A stretch of DNA of 64,000 nucleotides, from positions 558,001-622,000 of the forward strand of contig JASCPE010000001.1 in NCBI GenBank assembly GCA_029959865.1. The letters are read 5' to 3'. Positions 36,875 through 44,988 of this stretch are shown here, piece after piece. Below the pieces are notes generated by a model. It had not been told where the DNA came from. It worked only from the letters and a program-made list of their open reading frames with translations, and made no database searches. The stretch comes from Microbacteriaceae bacterium PS02070 (GTDB lineage: Bacteria; Actinomycetota; Actinomycetes; Actinomycetales; Microbacteriaceae). Positions within the stretch are counted from its first letter, which is position 1. Each line of letters begins with the position of its first letter. Both the position numbers and the translations under genes were made by a program.

Positions 36875-37863
36875 GCGCTTCGGGCCCGGACGGACGCAAG
36901 CTCCTCCGCCTCGAAGTGCGCAATGCGCAAACCCCCATCGAGCGCAAGCCGGAGTGGATCAAGACGGTCGCCAAACAAGGACCGGAATACCAGGCTCTGC
37001 GATCGATGGTGAAGAGCGAAGACCTGCACACCGTCTGCCAGGAGGCGGGCTGCCCCAACATCTATGAGTGCTGGGAGGACCGCGAGGCGACGTTCCTGAT
37101 CGGCGGCTCGCAGTGCACCCGCCGGTGCGATTTCTGCCAGATCGACACGGGAAAGCCCGCCGACTACGACACCGACGAGCCTCGCCGCGTCGCCGAGTCC
37201 GTTCAGCGGATGGGACTGCGCTATGCGACCGTCACGAGCGTCGCGCGCGACGACCTTCCTGATACCGGCGCCTGGTTGAACGCCGAGACGGTGCGGAAGA
37301 TCCACGAGCTGAACCCGAACACCGGAGTCGAGCTCCTCGCCAACGAGCACAATGCAGACCCCGCGTTCCTCGGCGAGATCTTCAGCGCGCGTCCCGAGGT
37401 CTTCGCGCACAATATCGAGACGGTGCCGCGGATCTTCAAGCGCATCCGACCCTCATTCCGCTACGAACGTTCCTTGAACGTCATCACGCAGGGACATGAA
37501 GCGGGCCTCATCACGAAGTCGAACCTGATCCTCGGCATGGGCGAAGAGCCCGCCGAGGTGGTCGAGGCGCTCGAGGACCTCCACGAAGCCGGGTGCGACA
37601 TCATCACGATCACGCAGTACTTGCGTCCCACGCCGCGTCATCTTCCGGTCGCCCGCTGGGTGAAGCCGCACGAGTTCGTCGAGTTCAAGGAGGAGGCCGA
37701 GCGGATCGGCTTCCTCGGCGTCCTCGCGGGGCCACTCGTTCGCTCCTCCTACCGAGCGGGCCGGCTCTGGGCCAACTCGATGATCTCGAAGGGACGCGAG
37801 ATCCCCGCACACCTCTCCCACATCACGGCGGATGCTGGCGGGGGCTTCCTGCAGGCGGTATGA
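36871..37863 (+). CDS. lipA: Lipoyl synthase LipA
   Basis: 330-aa radical-SAM enzyme that inserts two sulfurs into octanoyl-protein. The auxiliary cluster cysteines are Cys56, Cys61 and Cys67 ([12 protein letters not shown]) and the radical-SAM cluster cysteines are Cys82, Cys86 and Cys89 (CTRRCDFC). The C-terminal RSSYRAG serine-arginine motif completes the auxiliary cluster. Co-translated with lipB. Confidence 0.97.
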   Translation: MSASGPDGRKLLRLEVRNAQTPIERKPEWIKTVAKQGPEYQALRSMVKSEDLHTVCQEAGCPNIYECWEDREATFLIGGSQCTRRCDFCQIDTGKPADYDTDEPRRVAESVQRMGLRYATVTSVARDDLPDTGAWLNAETVRKIHELNPNTGVELLANEHNADPAFLGEIFSARPEVFAHNIETVPRIFKRIRPSFRYERSLNVITQGHEAGLITKSNLILGMGEEPAEVVEALEDLHEAGCDIITITQYLRPTPRHLPVARWVKPHEFVEFKEEAERIGFLGVLAGPLVRSSYRAGRLWANSMISKGREIPAHLSHITADAGGGFLQAV

Positions 37864-38002
37864 CGCGCGCCGCCGCCCGATCCGCCTCTCGGCCGGAGTG
37901 CGCGTACTCGCCGCCCACGCCGGGGACGGGCACCCGCTAAGAATCACCGCCGCCGCTACCGCGATCGGTCCTGCGGGCTGCCATTTAGGATGCAAAGACA
38001 CC

Positions 38003-38566
38003 ATGTCGCTCCGGTACGCAATCCTCACGGCGCTCGCTGAGCGTGAATCCAGCGGCGCCCAGCTCACGCGTCGCTTCGATCGCTCGATCGGCTTCTTCTG
38101 GTCGGCGACGCACCAGCAGATCTATCGGGAGCTGGAGCGGTTGCGTCGAGAGGGCGCCATTGCCGAGTCGGCGATGCCCGCGACCACCGAGCGCGGCCAG
38201 CCGCGGCGCTTCGCGATCACGCAACAGGGCCGCGCCGAACTCGCGAGCTGGATCGCGGAGGTGAGTGACCCGAGCGCCCTGCGGGATTCGATCATGGTGC
38301 GCATGCGCGCCGCTGCTGTCACCGGCGAGTTCGAGGCACTGGAGTCATCGCTGCTGCGCCATCTCGAGGTGCATACCCGCACGCTCGAGATATACCGCGA
38401 CATCGAGCGCCGCGATTTCGCCCACCCCCAGGGTGCCGCCGACGCGTTACGTCAGCACATTCTGCGCGGTGGGCTCGCCCTCGAACAGACGCGCGCGACC
38501 TGGTGCTCGGAAGCGCTCACGCTCCTGGCACGACTGCGAGAGGACGTCACGCCTCCCGCAGAGTGA
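38003..38566 (+). CDS. PadR-family transcriptional regulator (Vir-like C-terminus)
   Basis: 187-aa regulator with an N-terminal winged helix (about 1-75: SLRYAILTALAERESSGAQL, QQIYRELERLRREGAI) and a C-terminal helical domain (about 95-175) of the AphA/PadR type. ATG 38003. It converges with the nitronate monooxygenase gene (5 bp gap). It probably controls the divergent pair 39555/39687, where a TATTGCAG-N11-CTGCAATA site is present (inference). Confidence 0.9.
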   Translation: MSLRYAILTALAERESSGAQLTRRFDRSIGFFWSATHQQIYRELERLRREGAIAESAMPATTERGQPRRFAITQQGRAELASWIAEVSDPSALRDSIMVRMRAAAVTGEFEALESSLLRHLEVHTRTLEIYRDIERRDFAHPQGAADALRQHILRGGLALEQTRATWCSEALTLLARLREDVTPPAE

Positions 38567-38571
38567 GCGCG

Positions 38572-39555
38572 TCAACGCGCGACAGCGGCGATCCGATCCT
38601 GCAGGTCGTGTAGCGCCTGCTCGTACTGCTCAGCCAGCTGCTCCACCAGCGCTGCGGTGTTCAGTCGCGACGTCACGGCGCCGATGCCCTGCCCCGATCC
38701 CCAGATGTCGCGCCACGCTTTGGCTTCCGTGTTCCCGCCGGAACCGAAGTCCATCGCCGAGGGATCCGACTCGGGCAGGTGGGACGGGTCGAGACCGGCG
38801 GCTTCGATGCTGCCCCGGAGGTAGTTGCCGTGCACCCCGGTAAAGAGGTTGCTGTAGACGATGTCGGCAGCATGGCTGCTCACGATCATGTCCTTGTACT
38901 CGGCTGCCGAGCGCGCCTCTTCCGTGGCGATGAAGGCGGATCCGACGTAGGCGAGGTCCGCTCCCGCGGCGAGCGCGCTGAGGATGGAGCGCCCGTGTGC
39001 GAGCGCCCCCGAGAGCAGGAGGGGCCCGTCGAACCACGCGCGGATCTCTTGGATCAGGGCGAACGGCGAGAGCGTGCCGGCGTGTCCCCCGGCACCGGCG
39101 GCGACAGCGATGACGCCATCGGCACCCTTGTCGATGGCTTTGCGCGCGAACGTGTCGGTGATGACGTCGTGCAGCACGACGCCTCCGTATGAGTGGACAG
39201 CCTCGTTGATCTCTTCGCGCGCGCCGAGCGACGTGATGACGATCGGCACCTTGTGTTTGATGATCACCTCCATGTCGTGCTCAAGCCGATCGTTCGAACG
39301 GTGCACGATCTGATTGACGGCGAACGGTGCGACGGGGGCATCCGGATTCGCGGCCTGGAACGCAGCGTTCGATTCCCGGATATCGGTCAACCACTCATCG
39401 AGCATTTCCTTGGGTCGTGCGTTGAGCGCGGGGAACGAGCCGATGACGCCCGCCTGGCATTGCGCCTTGACGAGTTCTGGACCCGAGACGATGAACAGTG
39501 GCGAAGCGACGACGGGCAGCCGGAGGCCTTGGGTGAGGATCTCGGGGATTGACAT
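38572..39555 (-). CDS. Nitronate monooxygenase-like FMN protein (2-nitropropane dioxygenase family)
   Basis: 327-aa TIM-barrel flavoprotein. FMN-phosphate binding region is VAAGAGGHAGTLSP, with further contacts in LSGALAHGRSILSALAAGADL and YVGSAFIATEEA. ATG 39555 is preceded by AAGGAG. Family enzymes oxidise alkyl nitronates such as propionate-3-nitronate; some act on other substrates. Divergent from an acyl-CoA synthetase, which suggests a shared catabolic role (inference). Confidence 0.88.
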   Translation of the reverse strand: MSIPEILTQGLRLPVVASPLFIVSGPELVKAQCQAGVIGSFPALNARPKEMLDEWLTDIRESNAAFQAANPDAPVAPFAVNQIVHRSNDRLEHDMEVIIKHKVPIVITSLGAREEINEAVHSYGGVVLHDVITDTFARKAIDKGADGVIAVAAGAGGHAGTLSPFALIQEIRAWFDGPLLLSGALAHGRSILSALAAGADLAYVGSAFIATEEARSAAEYKDMIVSSHAADIVYSNLFTGVHGNYLRGSIEAAGLDPSHLPESDPSAMDFGSGGNTEAKAWRDIWGSGQGIGAVTSRLNTAALVEQLAEQYEQALHDLQDRIAAVAR

Positions 39556-39621
39556 AGCTTGACTCCTTTTCGGCTGTAGTCGTGAGCGCAACAGCGTTGT
39601 CGTCATGCTCGACGTTTACGG

Positions 39622-39648
39622 TATTGCAGGTCCTTCAATTCTGCAATA
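39622..39648. promoter_or_regulatory. Candidate PadR-type operator between divergent genes
   Basis: TATTGCAG (39622-39629) and CTGCAATA (39641-39648) form a perfect 8-bp dyad with an 11-bp spacer, in the 131-bp region between the nitronate monooxygenase and acyl-CoA synthetase genes. A regulator of the PadR or TetR type would fit; a PadR gene lies 1.1 kb away, just past the monooxygenase. Confidence 0.6.
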
Positions 39649-39686
39649 AGTTGCATAAAGACATCGTCGTCTGAAAGGAAGCCGCT

Positions 39687-41297
39687 ATGGCCACGCCTGC
39701 TCTGCACCTCGCCGATCCCGCCGAACACATCGAAGAGGTCAGCATCGGCGCCCTCCTCCGCCAGGCAGCCTCCGACTCCCCCGACGTGCCCGCACTCATC
39801 GAGGGGCTTGCCGGGGGAAATGGGAGATCGTGGACCTTTGCCGAACTTCTCACCGCAGCCGAAGAGGTCGCGAGGGCACTTCTCACGATCGCGTCACCGG
39901 GCGATCGTGTCGCGATCTGGGCACACAATGTGCCGGAGTGGATTCTCGTGCAGTATGGCGCAGCGCTGGCGGGCATCACACTCGTCACGATCAATCCCGC
40001 ACTGCGCGCGCAGGAAGCCAAGCACCTCCTGTCGGTGTCTCAGGCGGTTGCCGTGGTGCACGTGGACGAGTATCGCGGCATCGACATCCGGCAGCTCCTC
40101 ACCGAGCTGCGGGACGAGCTCCGAGGCCTCGCGCATGTCGTGAGCCTGAGCGAGTGGCAGACGTTCCTCGCCGCGGGTGATTCCGACGCGGCGCTTCCCG
40201 AGGTCACCGCTGACGACATCGCGCAAATCCAGTTCACCTCCGGAACGACCGGGCTGCCGAAGGGGGCGACGCTCACCCATCGCGGTCTGGCGAACAACCC
40301 TCGCCTGTCGTATCTGCGGCATCTTCCCTTCCGCGCGAGTGTGCCGATCGTGAGCCCGATGCCGCTGTTTCACACGGCCGGTTCCGTGCTCATGGTTCTC
40401 TCCTGCCTTCAGAGTCGCTCCCCGCTCGTGCAGATGCACTCGTTCGATCCGGGACTGCAGCTCGAACTCATCGAGCGCTATCGCTCGAACTGTCTCGCCG
40501 GCGTCCCGACGATGCTGAACGCACTCCTCACCCACCCCGCGTTCGCCACGACCGACCTCGCATGCGTGGAGTTCGCCTTCTCGGGCGGGGCGTTCGTCGA
40601 GTCATCCCTCGTCGACCGGATCGCCGCTCAACTCGGTGTGCCGGTCGGCATCATCTACGCACAGACCGAGGCGTCGCCCGGCATCACCATGACCTCGTTC
40701 GACGACCCCGAGGAGCTGCGTCGAACGACGATCGGTCGCCCGATCGCGGGCGTCGATGTGCGCATCGCCGATCCGGCAGATCCGCTGCGGACCTTGCCGC
40801 GGGGGGAGATCGGTGAGATCGCGACCCGCGGCTTTCACGTCATGGCGGGCTATCTCAACAACCCTGAGCAAACCGCTCAGGCGATCGACTCAGAGAACTG
40901 GCTGCACACGGGCGATCTGGGATCCATGGACGATGCCGGCTACCTGCGCGTCCACGGTCGTTTGAAAGACATGATCATCCGGGGCGGTGAGAACATCTAC
41001 GCGACGGAGGTCGAAGCGGCACTCGGCACTCATGAAGGCGTGAATCAAAGCGCCGTGATCGGAGTTCCGGATGCGTATTGGGGTGAGGTCGTCGGAGCGT
41101 TCGTGCAGGCCCGCCCCGGACACGACCTGGATGCGGACGAGCTGCGAAGCTACCTTCGACAGTGCCTCGCGCCCGAGAAGGTGCCGACCCTGTGGTGGTT
41201 CGTCGAACAGCTACCGATGAACGCGAGCGGCAAGATCCTCAAGACCGAGCTTCGGGCGCGTGCGGCGGACGAGGTCACAGCAGAAGCGAGCGCGTAG
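39687..41297 (+). CDS. Acyl-CoA synthetase (AMP-binding, FadD family)
   Basis: 536-aa adenylate-forming enzyme that activates a carboxylic acid with ATP and CoA. P-loop TSGTTGLPKG (184-193), the YAQTEASPG A5 motif, GENIYATEVE and the C-terminal catalytic Lys in NASGKILKTEL are present. ATG 39687 has AAAGGAAG upstream. Substrate is likely a medium/long-chain or branched acid but cannot be fixed. Shares the divergent operator region with the nitronate monooxygenase. Confidence 0.92.
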   Translation: MATPALHLADPAEHIEEVSIGALLRQAASDSPDVPALIEGLAGGNGRSWTFAELLTAAEEVARALLTIASPGDRVAIWAHNVPEWILVQYGAALAGITLVTINPALRAQEAKHLLSVSQAVAVVHVDEYRGIDIRQLLTELRDELRGLAHVVSLSEWQTFLAAGDSDAALPEVTADDIAQIQFTSGTTGLPKGATLTHRGLANNPRLSYLRHLPFRASVPIVSPMPLFHTAGSVLMVLSCLQSRSPLVQMHSFDPGLQLELIERYRSNCLAGVPTMLNALLTHPAFATTDLACVEFAFSGGAFVESSLVDRIAAQLGVPVGIIYAQTEASPGITMTSFDDPEELRRTTIGRPIAGVDVRIADPADPLRTLPRGEIGEIATRGFHVMAGYLNNPEQTAQAIDSENWLHTGDLGSMDDAGYLRVHGRLKDMIIRGGENIYATEVEAALGTHEGVNQSAVIGVPDAYWGEVVGAFVQARPGHDLDADELRSYLRQCLAPEKVPTLWWFVEQLPMNASGKILKTELRARAADEVTAEASA

Positions 41298-41357
41298 CGC
41301 CGCTACGACCGGAGCGACACCGACGGCCATGTCGCGAGACGTGAGATTGTGGAAGCA

Positions 41358-41624
41358 ATGGAACGTTGCAGGAACAGGCGACCACGGGTTCAGAAGCTCG
41401 TTTCCGCATGGAGTCAAGGGATTCGTGACGACGCGGACACAGAGGGTGTGGCTGATGACGCTCTGATCGGGGTGTCGGCGGAACCAAAGAAACGACCTCG
41501 AACACGGCTCACGGACAACGAAGTGGACGCTATGAGAACAGCCCGCGAGCGCGGCGTTAGCGTGAACGCACTGGCGAAGCGGTTCGGTGTTCACCGGGGA
41601 ACGATCTGGGCGAAGACCCGGTGA
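41358..41624 (+). CDS. Small resolvase-type helix-turn-helix protein
   Basis: 88-aa protein from ATG 41358 (an in-frame GTG at 41349 would add three). The C-terminal half, RLTDNEVDAMRTARERGVSV followed by NALAKRFGVHRGTIW, is the helix-turn-helix found at the end of small serine resolvases. No catalytic N-terminal domain is present. Such fragments often mark the edge of mobile DNA; this one starts the accessory block that ends with the serine recombinase. Confidence 0.65.
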   Translation: MERCRNRRPRVQKLVSAWSQGIRDDADTEGVADDALIGVSAEPKKRPRTRLTDNEVDAMRTARERGVSVNALAKRFGVHRGTIWAKTR

Positions 41625-41693
41625 GTTGAGCTGACCTCGACCCCCTCGGGGCGCGGATCTCGGCAGGCGTCCTGCCGCTAATGATGGGTACAG

Positions 41694-42158
41694 TCAGCAA
41701 CTGACTTTGGTGACCGTAGCGTACACGTTGGTTGACGTCCCTGCGGACGCGGATGCGACCGTCGTGGAGCCGTTCAGTGCTTTCAGTGTGCCAGTGCTGC
41801 GGGCGTTGGCGATAGAGCGGACGGCGGATCCGAGGGCGCTGGTGGAGTATGTGCCGCAGCTTGACCAGGAGAGTTTCGTGCCGGTGGCGCCGACTTTGCT
41901 GAATGCGCAGATTCGTCCGCTGGCGCAACTGCCGACCGCCGCACGCAGGAAGATCTCTGGTTCGACGTCGAGACGCATCCCAGTATCCGGCCACTCGGCG
42001 GTCCAGTAGTCGATCACCACTCCGCCTGGTTCAACCTCCAGCGCGTCGGCGACTTCAGGTGATATCGGCGTCTCCTCTGCGACGGCTGCGGTCGGCGTGG
42101 CGAGAAGTATCAGGCTCACCAGCGCGGCAAGAACAGGGAGAGTGCGGTTGAGTTTCAC
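41694..42158 (-). CDS. Secreted peptidase-inhibitor I36/beta-gamma-crystallin-like protein
   Basis: 154-aa protein with a signal peptide (about 1-27, VAALV-type core ending TAAVA). A propeptide-like acidic segment (30-70) precedes a compact Cys-rich domain: Cys78 and Cys84 (CASGRIC), Cys101 (SSCGTY) and Cys154 as the last residue. The pattern C-x-G-x-x-C-x-F and the Gly/Ser-rich strands match the I36 (SMI) family. Last gene of the operon headed by an ECF sigma factor; 4-bp overlap with the gene before it. Role unknown; a secreted partner of the nearby bacteriocin is a hypothesis. Confidence 0.8.
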   Translation of the reverse strand: MKLNRTLPVLAALVSLILLATPTAAVAEETPISPEVADALEVEPGGVVIDYWTAEWPDTGMRLDVEPEIFLRAAVGSCASGRICAFSKVGATGTKLSWSSCGTYSTSALGSAVRSIANARSTGTLKALNGSTTVASASAGTSTNVYATVTKVSC

Positions 42159-43132
42159 TGTGCTCCTTTCCAGAGCGTGTAGGAGAGGACGGCCCCCGCT
42201 GGCAGGGGCGCCTCAGGTGTTGTTCGCGTCGTTTCGGTGCCGACGATGAGTCCACTAGCTTCCTCGATGAGGAGAGTGCGCTGCGTCCCGGGGAACGCGG
42301 TGGAGTCGGCTCCGAAGCCGATGACGGTCCTGCCGAGACGATCTGTTGTGACCCCCAGGAGACGAGCGTCCGTGTCTCCTAGGAGAGAGAGGATCGCCTT
42401 GTGCTGAGTGGGCGTGAGAGTCCAGAGCGTCATTAGCGTGTCTATGGAGTCGATCAGGTCTGCTGCAGTGTATGTCTCGGGCAGTCCAACCAGGCTCAAT
42501 GCTTGACGGAGGTCCTCCGTGGAATCGCCGAAGGGCTCGGTGAAGGGTACGGCGAACTCCCCGGGGGCAAACGTCGTACGAGATATCTCAGTGCCTGGGC
42601 TAGGAACAGTGTCATCGAACGGCTCGGAACGATTGAGGTCCGCCCAATAGGGTTCGCTGGTAACAACAGTCTGAACGGCGGAGAGATCTTGCTGCCAGGC
42701 GAGATCGGTGGTCTCTGGCACGATGACCACAGGACTCTGGGGCCGCGCGTCGCCGTCGATCTGGGCGTACCATCCCGTGTACTGCGCATGCCGCTCCGGC
42801 TGCCGTGGTCCCGCCATGCGATCCAGACTTGTCATCGCTTGACGGATCATCTCACTGGCCTCCATATCGCTTCGCTCGAACTGCAGCGGAGGGGGCGTCA
42901 AGGCTTCGGCAGGTGTGCTCGCACCATGGCCAAGCCCGATCACCACGAACACCACGGCAAGGACCGCCGCTGCCATTGTCAGGATGATCGGTCTACGACG
43001 CGCACCATTCTCCGGAAACGCCTCGATGCCGCTAAGCTGCCGCATCCGGTCCCTGGCCCGCCCAGGCGCCGGATGGTCTCGGTCAGTCTTGGTAGGGCGT
43101 ATCGCTCTCAGCCGTGCGTCAAGGTCGTCCAT
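42155..43132 (-). CDS. Membrane-anchored partner of an ECF sigma factor (CU044_5270-like)
   Basis: 325-aa protein: cytoplasmic N-terminus MDDLDARLRAIRP with a short helical region (1-45), one transmembrane helix (about 48-68) and a large outside domain with YTAADLIDSIDTLMTLWTLT and GRTVIGFGADS-type strands. This layout is that of the uncharacterised actinobacterial proteins encoded after ECF sigma genes (CU044_5270-like). It lacks the zinc-binding anti-sigma motif. It may still serve as anti-sigma or sensor. Overlaps the sigma gene by 14 bp and the I36 gene by 4 bp. Confidence 0.7.
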   Translation of the reverse strand: MDDLDARLRAIRPTKTDRDHPAPGRARDRMRQLSGIEAFPENGARRRPIILTMAAAVLAVVFVVIGLGHGASTPAEALTPPPLQFERSDMEASEMIRQAMTSLDRMAGPRQPERHAQYTGWYAQIDGDARPQSPVVIVPETTDLAWQQDLSAVQTVVTSEPYWADLNRSEPFDDTVPSPGTEISRTTFAPGEFAVPFTEPFGDSTEDLRQALSLVGLPETYTAADLIDSIDTLMTLWTLTPTQHKAILSLLGDTDARLLGVTTDRLGRTVIGFGADSTAFPGTQRTLLIEEASGLIVGTETTRTTPEAPLPAGAVLSYTLWKGAQ

Positions 43133-43658
43133 GAGTAGCCCCTTCCCTCGTCGTCTCGTTCCGTGGGGAGTCGATCATCGACCGCAGCTTCTTGCGGATA
43201 CGCGAGAGGCGCATCTTGATGGAAGCTTCGCTTACGCCGATGATCCCCGCGGCTTCTCTGAGCGAGAGGTCGTACCAATAGACCATGGCGATCAGTTCCC
43301 GATCAGCCAGAGGAAGACGTTTGACGGCCTCCACAAGCTGCGGATCCCGCTCTGTCGGCATGATGAGCGCGTTCGCCACATAGTCGCTGACCAGACGCAA
43401 GGCGAGCTTCTGCGACCGCTTCCTCCGCTGGTACTCGTTACCAACGACGTTGCGCGCGCAACGATAAAGCCACGGCAACCCGATCGGCTCATCATTGCTG
43501 ATGTGCTCCCACGCCAGCTCGAAGACCGCCATGCCAAGATCCTCAGCCTCATGGACATCGGAGACACGCCCACTGATCACCGAGACGACCACGCCAAAGT
43601 ACCGGTCGAAGAGGTCTTCGAACCGGCGAGCCCGCGCTGCTGACCCTTCGATGTTGAT
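43119..43658 (-). CDS. ECF-type RNA polymerase sigma factor, start codon uncertain
   Basis: Region 2 (FEDLFDRYFGVVVSV, DVHEAEDLGMAVFELAW) and region 4 (LPLADRELIAMVYWYDLSLR, GIIGVSEASIKMRLSRI) are clear. The conserved region-2 start lies upstream of the first ATG/GTG/TTG codon (GTG 43592). The frame is open back to a TAA, and no standard start exists there. I place the start at ATC 43658, nine bases after GGAAGG, giving 179 aa; a shorter protein from 43592 (157 aa) would lose part of region 2. Operon: sigma, membrane partner, I36 protein; divergent from the bacteriocin genes. Confidence 0.75.
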   Translation of the reverse strand: MNIEGSAARARRFEDLFDRYFGVVVSVISGRVSDVHEAEDLGMAVFELAWEHISNDEPIGLPWLYRCARNVVGNEYQRRKRSQKLALRLVSDYVANALIMPTERDPQLVEAVKRLPLADRELIAMVYWYDLSLREAAGIIGVSEASIKMRLSRIRKKLRSMIDSPRNETTREGATHGRP

Positions 43659-43893
43659 CGAGAGAACCCTTCCTTATCCCTACAGATCCTATGTTTGGCG
43701 AGTTCTCGTCGAGGTAACACGGTGGATTCAATCGCTCAGCCGTTGACGGATCCTCCCGTCTCCGGTCTTGCTGTGGGTGTCTCCGGCGTTACCTTCTGCC
43801 GAGTTCCCAAACAGTGGCAGTAGAGCGTCGGCACGACGCCCTGCAAGTCCCGGAGCGGGCACCGCTCGCTACCTTCGTCAGATTGGACAGAGA

Positions 43894-44250
43894 ATGAAAA
43901 AGCGCACCATGTCCGTGTTCGCCGCCTTGCTTGTGGCGGGGCTCGTTGCCGGTGGCACCGTGTCCGCAAGCGCTCACGACCTCAACGGATACGGGTGGGC
44001 GGCCAGTTCCAAGGAGGAAGGAAGCGTCGTTGGTGGCGGAAAGCACTGGTATGGCGTGCACGAGAACCTCAACGGCTCGAACCGCGGCAACGACAGCAGC
44101 TACTATCACGGCTCGAAGAAGCATCGCGCGAGCGTGAAGAACAGCACGGGAACGGTCGTCCGCTCGTCGGACAAGAGCGCAGGTGTCTGGGCTCGTGCCA
44201 CGCAACCTGGTACGGCCTGGGGCAACGAGGCCTACTGGTACGCATACTGA
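43894..44250 (+). CDS. Lactococcin-972-like bacteriocin precursor
   Basis: 118-aa secreted peptide without cysteines. Sec signal peptide: KKR, hydrophobic core, cleavage after SASA (about 27). The mature 91 residues are rich in Tyr, Trp, Ser and Lys: HWYGVHE (51-57), SSYYHGSKKHRASV (68-81), VWARATQPG and a Trp/Tyr C-terminus (YWYAY). This pattern is typical of the lactococcin 972 family, which binds lipid II and blocks septum formation. ATG 43894. Followed by a 20-bp perfect hairpin and four genes for a lipoprotein, an adaptor, an ATPase and a permease. Confidence 0.8.
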   Translation: MKKRTMSVFAALLVAGLVAGGTVSASAHDLNGYGWAASSKEEGSVVGGGKHWYGVHENLNGSNRGNDSSYYHGSKKHRASVKNSTGTVVRSSDKSAGVWARATQPGTAWGNEAYWYAY

Positions 44251-44256
44251 ACTCCC

Positions 44257-44311
44257 CTCAACCGGAGATGCCCTGACGGCGTGAGCAGCCATCAGGGCAT
44301 CTCCGGTTGAG
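44257..44311 (+). terminator. Strong hairpin after the bacteriocin gene
   Basis: A perfect 20-bp stem (44257-44276 with 44292-44311) with a 15-base loop, six bases after the bacteriocin stop. There is no T-tract, so it may be a transcript stabiliser, an attenuator or a partial terminator that keeps the structural gene expressed above the export genes. Confidence 0.65.
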
Positions 44312-44367
44312 TTGGCCCTGCATAGCAAGAGAGCTTTGTGCGATGGTGGAAACGATTGAGGTAAGTG

Positions 44368-44988
44368 ATGCGATTTAAGTTCAGGCGTCTCGGTGCGTTG
44401 GTCCCCGTGGTCGTGGTGCTGGCGATCGCCTCAGGGTGCAGCGCCACGGGGTCGACGGAGACCTCCCCCGCGCCTGTCGACTCCGGTAGTGTTGCTGCGC
44501 CTTCGTTTGAAGGGAGCTTTGCTGCTGAGTATCAGGAAGCGTGGGAGAAGAGTTCCACCGGCGCTGTGCGAACGATCCTCGCGGACGAGACGATCACTGA
44601 CCAAGAATGGTCGCAGGTGCTCAAGACGCTTGAGACTTGTCTCGATGAGGGCGGGATTTCCCTTGACGTTTACAACGACGACGGCAGTTACGAGGTCAAC
44701 GTTGGTGAGATGAACGGCGACCTCGCGAACGAGAAGATGGGTGTCTGTGAGCAGACGAGTGGCGAGGCGTGGATCGGCTACCTCTATCGATCGCAGACGA
44801 GCAACCCCGAAAATGTACCGGCGACTCAGCTGTTGACGGAGTGCATGGTGCGCAATGGCGCGGTGGCCCCGTCATACACTGAGGAACAGTATCTCGTGGA
44901 CGCACCGGATTTGGCTTTCCCGTTCGTGGATCATCACGGATTCGAGATCTTCGAATCGTGCAACGCGGACTTCGGATTCAATAAATGA
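44368..44988 (+). CDS. Lipoprotein of the bacteriocin locus
   Basis: 206-aa lipoprotein. Lipobox A-S-G-C with Cys24; then a Ser/Thr/Pro linker. The mature part is acidic, with four further cysteines (CLDEGGI, VCEQTSG, ECMVRNG, SCNADFG) and helical segments. No family recognised. Start ATG 44368 with GAGGT upstream; a GTG three bases earlier is also in frame. The stop overlaps the adaptor gene (ATGA). Immunity or a substrate-capture protein are possible roles (inference). Confidence 0.75.
   Translation: MRFKFRRLGALVPVVVVLAIASGCSATGSTETSPAPVDSGSVAAPSFEGSFAAEYQEAWEKSSTGAVRTILADETITDQEWSQVLKTLETCLDEGGISLDVYNDDGSYEVNVGEMNGDLANEKMGVCEQTSGEAWIGYLYRSQTSNPENVPATQLLTECMVRNGAVAPSYTEEQYLVDAPDLAFPFVDHHGFEIFESCNADFGFNK

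Noticed and set aside
41298..41360. Direct repeat of the tRNA-Ala 3' end as left attachment site
   Set aside because: No copy of the tRNA 3' segment could be found by eye near 41.3 kb or elsewhere to the left.
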